Of a DNA stretch of 64,000 nt, positions 57,034 through 64,000 are shown piece after piece. Numbering within the stretch: the first letter of the stretch is position 1; each line of letters begins with the position of its first letter. This DNA is from Nemopilema nomurai (taxonomy: Eukaryota > Cnidaria > Scyphozoa > Rhizostomeae > Rhizostomatidae): positions 2,666,001-2,730,000 of the forward strand of contig ML133426.1 of NCBI GenBank assembly GCA_003864495.1. The letters are read 5' to 3'. The notes beneath the pieces were generated by a model. The model was not told where the DNA came from. It did not search any database and saw only the letters and a program-made list of their open reading frames with translations. Position numbers and translations under genes: made by a program.

Positions 57034-58110
57034 TTGAGTGTACAGATTGAAGCAATGTATCTATAGCCGTCTATAAGAAGACGGTGTTACACAATGACTG
57101 TTGTTGTCTTTGAACATCTATTGTCCAGCATGCAGACTGATCGTGTCAATTAAAATATAGTAAGATAGAACTTCCGAGTGAAAAGTTGTAACGTAATTTC
57201 TAGCTGTTTCTTCAATGATATTCAAATGGGATTAAAACCATTAACAAATGCTGTTTGTTATAACCCACTAAAAACAAATCACAACATTTGAAAGCGTGGG
57301 GACATTTTGTTATATGCCAAAGAGAGGGAACATCTCAGAGGATTTCCATAAAACTGACTGAAGTTAATACCTGAAAATTGTCCTTCACCTCTTTGTTTGC
57401 CAAGGTAATCACTGCTTAGCTATAAACATGTTCTACGCTGAGAAAGAGGAAAAGTAAGGCTGTGACTACCAACACAAATGTAGACAACAGTTCTCTCCAA
57501 AGAACGTGAGTGATACCAACAAAATATAACAAACCAAAAAAAATGATTTCGGCATCCAAGGGCAAGAGACAAAGGAATGCAAGTAGATAAATGAACAAGA
57601 AAGAAATTTAACGCCCTGTTTTCCGAAGACACTCGGGAAAAGCCCTAAAACGTGGCTGGAAGAGTTGAAAGGCTTCGTAATTTACAAATAACTAGACAGG
57701 GCCAGTAGTATCACACGATTTATTGTTCAGAAGGGAAAACAGCGATGATGAGCACAGTTTCAGGCTGCCTAAGTTCTTGTCCTTTTGTAATTATGGTTCA
57801 CTGTTCAGTGATAAGTACTGACAATTGCCGGTCGTGTCTGATTACAGTTAATAGGTATCTCGACAGGTCTAAGGATATACATTAACAAATAAATCGGAGA
57901 AAAAGTAAGCAGAAAATAGTTCACCTAAACATCATCTCTCTTATCGATCTTAATCAACCTGTTCTTTCGGTTTTAGTTCAGTTGGTGGATGGAGAGGATG
58001 TACTCCAAGGGACGGAAATTGATGATTTTCGAAAGATTTTCATCTGGAAAAATCAGTGAGTAGTTTTGCTCACTTAGCGCGCTTTCATTTTTTATATAGT
58101 TATTTTATTT
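57034..58110. other. Spacer between hAT-2 and hairpin satellite, unit 4
   Basis: Copy of 19658-20740 with slightly more substitutions than units 2 and 3 share (for example near 57890-57945). Diverged edge monomer at about 57745-57850. No gene recognised. Confidence 0.5.
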
Positions 58111-58114
58111 ATTA

Positions 58115-59698
58115 TGAGTTGTAACTTGGGTAGTTTGTTTCCTACCTGTTTCGTATGACGGTGTTCGATCACCATTCATCGCCTTGAAGTGGGGCATAGG
58201 GGCGATGAGAAACGTCGTTTCAGGTGCCTTAGATTGTTGTGTTTTTGTAATCACAATCCCCAGTTCATTGTTTAGTACCGACTATGGCCCCTCTGTCAGT
58301 ACACAAAAACATTGAATAGGCATCGTAGGACGGTTATGCGATACCAAGTGGGAGAGTTTTTGACAATAAACCAATAATTTGGAGCAACTACATGCGTCAT
58401 AGTGTTAAGTAGTAACTTGGGTAGTTTGCTTCCTACCTGTTTCGCATGACGGTATTCCATCACCATTCATCGCCCTGAAGTTGGGCATAGGGGCGATGAG
58501 AAACGTCGTTTCAGGTGCCTTAGGTTATTGTGTTATTTTTTACCACAGTTACCCGTTCAATGTTTTAGTATGACCACAGTCCATTGGTTATCTACGCAGC
58601 AGCATTGAATAGGCGTATCTCGATGAGGTCTAGGGATATTCACGGGGACAACTTTTGCAATTTAACCAATAATTTGGAACGACTACAAATAACGTAATGG
58701 TAATTATAGTCAGAAGTAAAGTAATGATTAAAGTGTTTGTAAGTGGTAATTTAGGTAGTTCGTTTTCTACCTGTTTCGCATGACGGTGTTCCATCACCAT
58801 TCATCACCTTGAAGTGGGGCATAGGGGTGATGAGAAACGTCGTTGCAGGTGCCTTAGGTTATTGTGTTATTTGTGATCACAGTCCTCCGTTCAACGCTCA
58901 AGTACTGACCTCAGTCCATTGGCTCCGTACGCAGCAGCATTGAATAGGCGTATCTCGATGAGGTCTAGGGATGTTCACGGGGACAACTTTTGCAATTTAA
59001 CCAATAATTTGGAACAACTACAAATAACGTAATGGTAATGTTAGTCATAATTGAAGTAATAATTAAAGTAATTGTAAATGGTAATTTAGGTAGTTCGTTT
59101 TCTACCTGTTTCGCATGACGGTGTTCCATCACCATTCATCACCTTGAAGTGGGGCATAGGGGTGATGAGAAACGTCGTTTCAGGTGCCTTAGGTTATTGT
59201 GTTATTTGTGATCACCGTCCTCCGTTCAACGCTCAAGTACTGACCTCAGTCCATTGGCTCCGTACGCAGCAGCATTGAATAGGCGTATCTCGATGAGGTC
59301 TAGGGATGTTCACGGGGACAACTTTTGCAATTTAACCAATAATTTGGAACAACTACAAATAACGTAATGGTAATGTTAGTCATAATTGAAGTAATAATTA
59401 AAGTAATTGTAAATGGTAATTTAGGTAGTTCGTTTTCTACCTGTTTCGCATGACGGTGTTCCATCACCATTCATCACCTTGAAGTGGGGCATAGGGGTGA
59501 TGAGAAACGTCGTTTCAGGTGCCTTATGTTGTTGTGTTATTTGTGATCACAGTCCTCCGTTCAACGCTCTAGTATGACCTCAGCCAACGGGCTACATACG
59601 CAGCAGCATTGAATAGGCATATCTCGACGAGATATCCACGGGTAATGCGATTTTTACGAATCAACCAATGATTAGGAGCGACTACACCTAGTGTAAGT
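58115..59698. repeat. Hairpin satellite, unit 4 (5 monomers)
   Basis: One ~290 bp-type monomer, one boundary monomer with an 8 bp perfect stem CATCGCCC/GGGCGATG (from 58467), then three 335 bp-type monomers. The third monomer has CGTTGCAGG for CGTTTCAGG, which breaks one pair of the third stem. Ends at the same palindrome as the other arrays. Confidence 0.93.
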
Positions 59699-61438
59699 AG
59701 TTTTATTTGATTTGCCTTATGCGCCCCCTGTCTTCCGTGGCTAAGCATTACCTTTCTTCCATTTGAGCATAGTTGGGGATTCAGGACGACGGTTTGAATG
59801 GGATGCTGAAGCTTTTCAGGACGATTTACAACATCTTCTAACCTGACAGAGGTGGTAAGTAGCCAATCAATTTGTTTCGTTGTATTTTGTCTAGGCCGCT
59901 ATTATTGATAAAGTTGCAAGTGATTTAGTGGCCCTAACGTCTTCATTCTTTACTTGGGTTAGGATATTTGGACGTCGATAAACGCTTTTCAGGTACCTTA
60001 GGCTGTTTTTTATCTTCAATCACCTTTCTCTTTCAATGTTCAACGCTTAGTTTCGCGAATCATGTCGTTTCGTAGACAATGGGTTGAGCGGGAATAGGTT
60101 GTAGTTCAGACAATGTTTTGGAACGATCAAAAGTACTCTTACTTATTGTTTGGAGCCAAGAGAGTCGATGCAAAAGTGTTTGAAGGGGCTAGTTATTTAT
60201 GGCTATTATCTAAACCAGGTACTGATAAGATTTTTGCACATTTTAATATAATTTTGGTATATTTAGCCGTGTCTTTATTTAATTTCTTTGACTTGAGATG
60301 ACTTTCCTTGAATTTTTAAAGAAATACACGTTGTTAAGTCAGAGCATTGGATATTGAAAGGAGAAGCATTATTTTTGAAATCGAATATGTAAAACGAGAG
60401 ATCCATGCAGTTTTGGGATGAAGGCGAAAGTGTCAACTTTATGCTGTGAAAGCCAGTGTCATTACTAGGGAGCAATGGTTAGTACACACTGATTATGAAC
60501 ACAGAAGGGCGAAACGAAACCTTTTACTCCTTGACCACGTAAAAAGTCTTGCAAATTGAACTTATTGTTAGAAACATTTTCTTCTTTTGATTAAAGCTCG
60601 ATCATTTTGATTAAAGCTGAATGATTTAAGCACCTCTTTTCTCTTTAGATATAGGTGGCGCATTTGAAAAGAGGGTACCATAAAAGGGGGCTGGTAAATT
60701 TGAATAAATAACTAGCAACAAGAACTGAAATAGAAAGACTGCATTTGTGGCAAAAGGTTGGAAGACCCCCTTGGAGAAGAAGACAAAGAGGCTATTTATC
60801 TATATCAGGCAAGTCCTGTCTTCACACTTTTTCGCATTGCAGTTTTGACACGGCAAAAAAGACATTCTACAATCCTAGATGAGATGCTACGTACGAGGAG
60901 CAGTATACAATGTGAACGGCAAAAGAAACGCATGCAAAGTGCAAAGTCTGCAGATATTGAGCTTGCAAAAGGGGAATCGAGCTTTTGGAAAGTGAAACTT
61001 ACAGGATTAACCAAGAAGAATTTGATCGCAAAGGGATTGTCTGTTCAGAAATTCATGGAACTAGAATTTTGCTGTAGTCAGCAACTGTAGTGGTCTTTTC
61101 AAATCTTCGAAACTTCGAAACTTGACGATCAATCTCTGATTTGATGACCTTTTCAAGATATTAAGTTCCCACAGAACACTTTCAAAGTCTGGTTTCAAAG
61201 TCTGGTATATGTAGTTGATTTGGTATCATTTTTTCTTATGCAGGGAAATGTGTAGAATCCAGTCTATCTTTCGGAGGCTTAGTATATCTGTAAATTATTC
61301 TTTCCATCGTTATAAAACTCAACTTGTGTTTTTTCGAACCAATTTTTTTTAATTCTAGAAAATGTTTTCACATGGTTGTGGACGGCAAACAGCCTGCAAA
61401 AATTAGCCTAGGAAAGACAAGATATGTTTTTCAGGCAA
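59699..61438. other. Region between the two satellites, unit 4
   Basis: Full-length copy of 12669-14410. Contains the TATA-like box near 60678 and the 110-codon frame. Confidence 0.5.
60758..61090 (+). other. Unrecognised 110-codon frame, unit 4
   Basis: Encodes the same residues as the unit 1 copy at 13730-14062, with the TATA-like box near 60678. Confidence 0.3.
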
Positions 61439-62075
61439 GTTTACTCGAAGATATGTTTTTGTCATTATTGTTGGCACTATTGTCCATTCCACTTTATTTC
61501 CATTCTTCACGTCCATTTGTCTTATTGAAGACCATGAAATGACAATCAACACAGACGGACTACGTTTCTTTCGACCTGACATTTTCTCGACATGACATTT
61601 TGGCACAAACAAAACAATAAAGATCTTTTCTACATACAACGCTTTCCGACTACGCGTTTTACGAACTGACGTTTCTCGACTGTACGTTTCAAGACAGCAA
61701 AACAAAATACAATCTTAAGGTTTAAAATATAGAAATCCAGAATTGCATTTACTCGAAGATATGTTCTTGTCATTATTGTTGGCAGTATTCCCATTCCACT
61801 TTATTTCCATCCTTCAAGTCCATTTTATTTATTTAAGACCATGAAATAACAATCAACATACACGGACTGCGGTTCTTTCAACCTAACATTTTCTCGACTT
61901 GACATTTTTCCCAAACATACCAAAAAAAATATTTTTCACATACAACGCTGTCCTCCTACGCTTTTCACGAACTGACGTTTCTCGATTGTATGTTTCACCA
62001 AAGAAAAACAAGAAGCAATCGATTGAACATTTGAAATATAAAGATCTAGATTTATCTAAATTAATTGTATAATTG
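61439..62075. repeat. ~305 bp satellite, unit 4 (about 2 monomers)
   Basis: Shortest array, with one marker near 61740. The left monomer matches the first of unit 1 and the right matches the last of unit 3 (CAAGACAGCAAAACAAAATA), as expected from a deletion by exchange between monomers. Confidence 0.93.
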
Positions 62076-62571
62076 TTTCAATTTTCACTCTCTGCCGGCT
62101 TTGAATTGACATTTAGTTAAGAGGGCGAAATTATTACTTGTTTTATTACTAAGAAATAAATTTTGTTTCTCAGAAATGGGAGATCTGAAACAACGGTGAA
62201 ATTCACAATTGTAAACAAGTGTTTGCTTGTCCATTGAAGCTACTTTTGGCACTCAAATTTATTTCTAAGAACCAAAATTGTGTTTATTAAAACTTGACCT
62301 CTTGGCTACAGTTTGACCAGTACTGCTTTTATCATGCTCTTTTCTACGGTCTTCCTATTCCAAGTTATGATGTTGTGGTCCAGTTTTTCATTTGCGAGTT
62401 TTGAGGACCGCCATCTTTTAGGATATTCATGATAACTGTCCACCCTTCTTCTTTTTTGTAATCCTACTTTGAAGATGACATTGTCATTTGTGTCCTTTCT
62501 CACAGCATTTTGATTGGCCATCGTTAGTCTCTCCTCCTTCCCCCGTGAACTCTACAACTTCTTGCAGTTCT
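62076..62571. other. Tail and right arm of unit 4
   Basis: Near-identical to 46470-47000 but with the shorter boundary (TTGCAGTTCTGTGG) and an intact MANQN frame. Confidence 0.5.
62306..62521 (-). other. Unrecognised 71-codon ATG frame, end of unit 4
   Basis: MANQNAVRKDTNDNVIFKVG to KTVEKSMIKAVLVKL. Identical in protein to the copy at the end of unit 2. Basic and polar, no membrane segment, no motif I recognise. Confidence 0.3.
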
Positions 62572-64000
62572 GTGGTAACGCACCATAATGTCTTTTCCTG
62601 CTGAGCCTCATTTTGTCTGTATGTTGATTTAGCTGAATCTTGTTTATTTGTTATGTGAATCAAATAGACTTGGATGACTGCGTTTGTTCTTCTTGCTGTT
62701 TTTAAAGGTTGCAAAAGATTTTAATTCTCTCTGTGAAGTATGGTGTATGAAGGGTAGGTTCTTTGGTAGAATCATTCGTATGATGCAGAAGGTTTTGTAG
62801 TTGTCGATAGTCCTTGGTATAAATCATATTATTCATCCGTAATATATCAAAGCCATATCCTCAACTTTATCTTTAATTTCCTTGATTTAACGAATTTTAG
62901 TGAGAGTTTTTTTTGTTGAAATTTGTTTTTGGAATCATTTGGTTTAGGTTTACCTGCAAACGACACACTTCAGTTTGAAAGGTTGACTAATAGAGAATTG
63001 CCTTACCTCCTACAGGTACAAGATTGAATGAATGAAGGCTGGCTATGAGTCAGTCCGTAAGAGGATACTAATAGTAGAAAGCTTTAATAAACGCTCACAT
63101 CAAGGTTTGCTACTTGGCTGCCTGATTAATACTACCCGTTCCCCTGGTCTAACCTGCTATTTGCCGTGTGACTGAAGCACTTCAATCCTTCCCGCTCCAA
63201 AAAGGGTTCAGTAGATCAAGCTATTCGTGTGTGCCCCCTCTTTTGACTCTTTCTATGAGGCAAGTTCTTCCATGCTGTTAACATTGTATTTTACAGAAGC
63301 GCTTTGTACAATAACATGCAATTGATCTTAACTGTTTCATAAAGTCTCATTTTACTTTTGTGTTAAATTGGCTCTGTTTACAATTATATATTAGCTAATT
63401 TTTAGTTATTGAGTGGATTGTACAGTATTGTGGAATAATTTCCCACATAATGATGGAATGTCAATTCTTAGAGCTGATAGAACTGTATTTACAGTGTAGT
63501 ATTGGGCTGAAATTCGAAATTATTTGTGCACTAAATTGTTTGTGAAAACCAAGAGCTGTTTCAATCGCGAATTTATGGGCAGATTTGTGTGTTGGCTTGC
63601 CTTCCTTAAAACCTGAATCTGATCACGAGTATGCAAACTGATATGGTAGCAACCCTGTGATATTTGTGTCAAAAACCATGTCAACCTAATGATAATGTGT
63701 GTGTTGGCTTGCCTTCCTTTAAACCGGAATATTTTCTACCATGCAAAAGGCAGAATCTGGAAGTGGGATAATATCATTTGACATGATCATTTAGTGCTTT
63801 CTGGAGAAGGTTCAAGAGATATTTGACTTTTTTCAGAACAGCGAATTTGAGGAATGACTTTGAACAAGAAGTACAATTGTTTTTTTAATAGAACCTCATC
63901 TCCATTTTTTTAATAGAAGCATGTAACAAATTTTTACGAGTCTTTACAACTACATAAGATTGTAGCCAATTTCGTGTCATTCATTGATGATTTTGAAATT
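62572..64000. repeat. Macro-repeat unit 5 (left arm only)
   Basis: Start of a fifth copy, cut by the window end. It matches the left arms at 29591 and 47001 and carries the ~150 bp block (about 63691-63860) that unit 1 lacks. Like unit 3, it lacks short segments around the anchor that unit 4 retains (the TGAAGAGCGCG stretch before it and TAGTGCAACACT after it). Confidence 0.9.

Larger units (their letters stand above)
47001..62571. repeat. Macro-repeat unit 4 (with N gap and longest hAT-2)
   Basis: Fourth copy, 15.6 kb as assembled. The hAT-1 module falls in the N gap. This unit has the least deleted hAT-2 relic and a stretch around 53930-57000 that differs from units 1-3 more than the rest of the unit does. 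The 305 bp satellite is the shortest here, about two monomers. Confidence 0.9.

Overview
The window looks like nuclear DNA of an animal, probably an invertebrate. It is AT-rich, has no operon or dense coding, has decayed cut-and-paste transposons of the ZMYM1-like hAT and Tigger/pogo families, carries several levels of tandem repetition, and has an assembly gap of Ns. A cnidarian or other marine invertebrate would fit, but the sequence does not settle this. I see no intact host gene, no rRNA or tRNA, and no CRISPR.

Almost everything is one large unit repeated head to tail. Using a fixed anchor (the boundary before GTGGTAACGC) the units are: unit 1 at 1-15446; unit 2 at 15447-29590, which begins in the middle of the unit because of an unequal exchange inside a Tigger element; unit 3 at 29591-47000; unit 4 at 47001-62571, with an N gap at 49163-49740; and unit 5 from 62572 to the end. 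Units 3 and 4 show the full order: left arm; a minus-strand hAT relic (hAT-1, in the gap in unit 4); spacer; a ~750 bp Tigger/pogo deletion derivative flanked by TA; spacer with a promoter-like block; an ~850 bp inverted-repeat element flanked by TGCAGTTA; AT-rich spacer; a plus-strand hAT relic (hAT-2); spacer; a 290/335 bp hairpin satellite; a spacer with a short ORF; a ~305 bp satellite; and a short arm that leads into the next unit.

The units are nearly identical over most of their length but differ in clear structural ways. Unit 2 lacks the TGCAGTTA-flanked element and shows a clean empty site. Unit 2 has about 18 monomers of the 305 bp satellite where the others have 2-4. Unit 4 keeps a long hAT-2 transposase reading frame; units 2 and 3 share a deletion with a 33 bp templated filler; unit 1 has that deletion plus a larger one. 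Unit 1 also lacks two blocks of about 140-150 bp.

The most interesting signal is the 290/335 bp satellite. Each monomer carries three successive hairpins, and one stem occurs in two forms (CATCGCC with GGCGATG, or CATCACC with GGTGATG) in which both arms change together across the 22 monomers, with wobble intermediates. That pattern fits selection or homogenisation acting on a folded RNA or single-stranded DNA. Much of the rest is transposon decay and unequal exchange. Frameshifts should be read with care because part of unit 4 next to the gap shows a cluster of single-base homopolymer losses typical of consensus errors.
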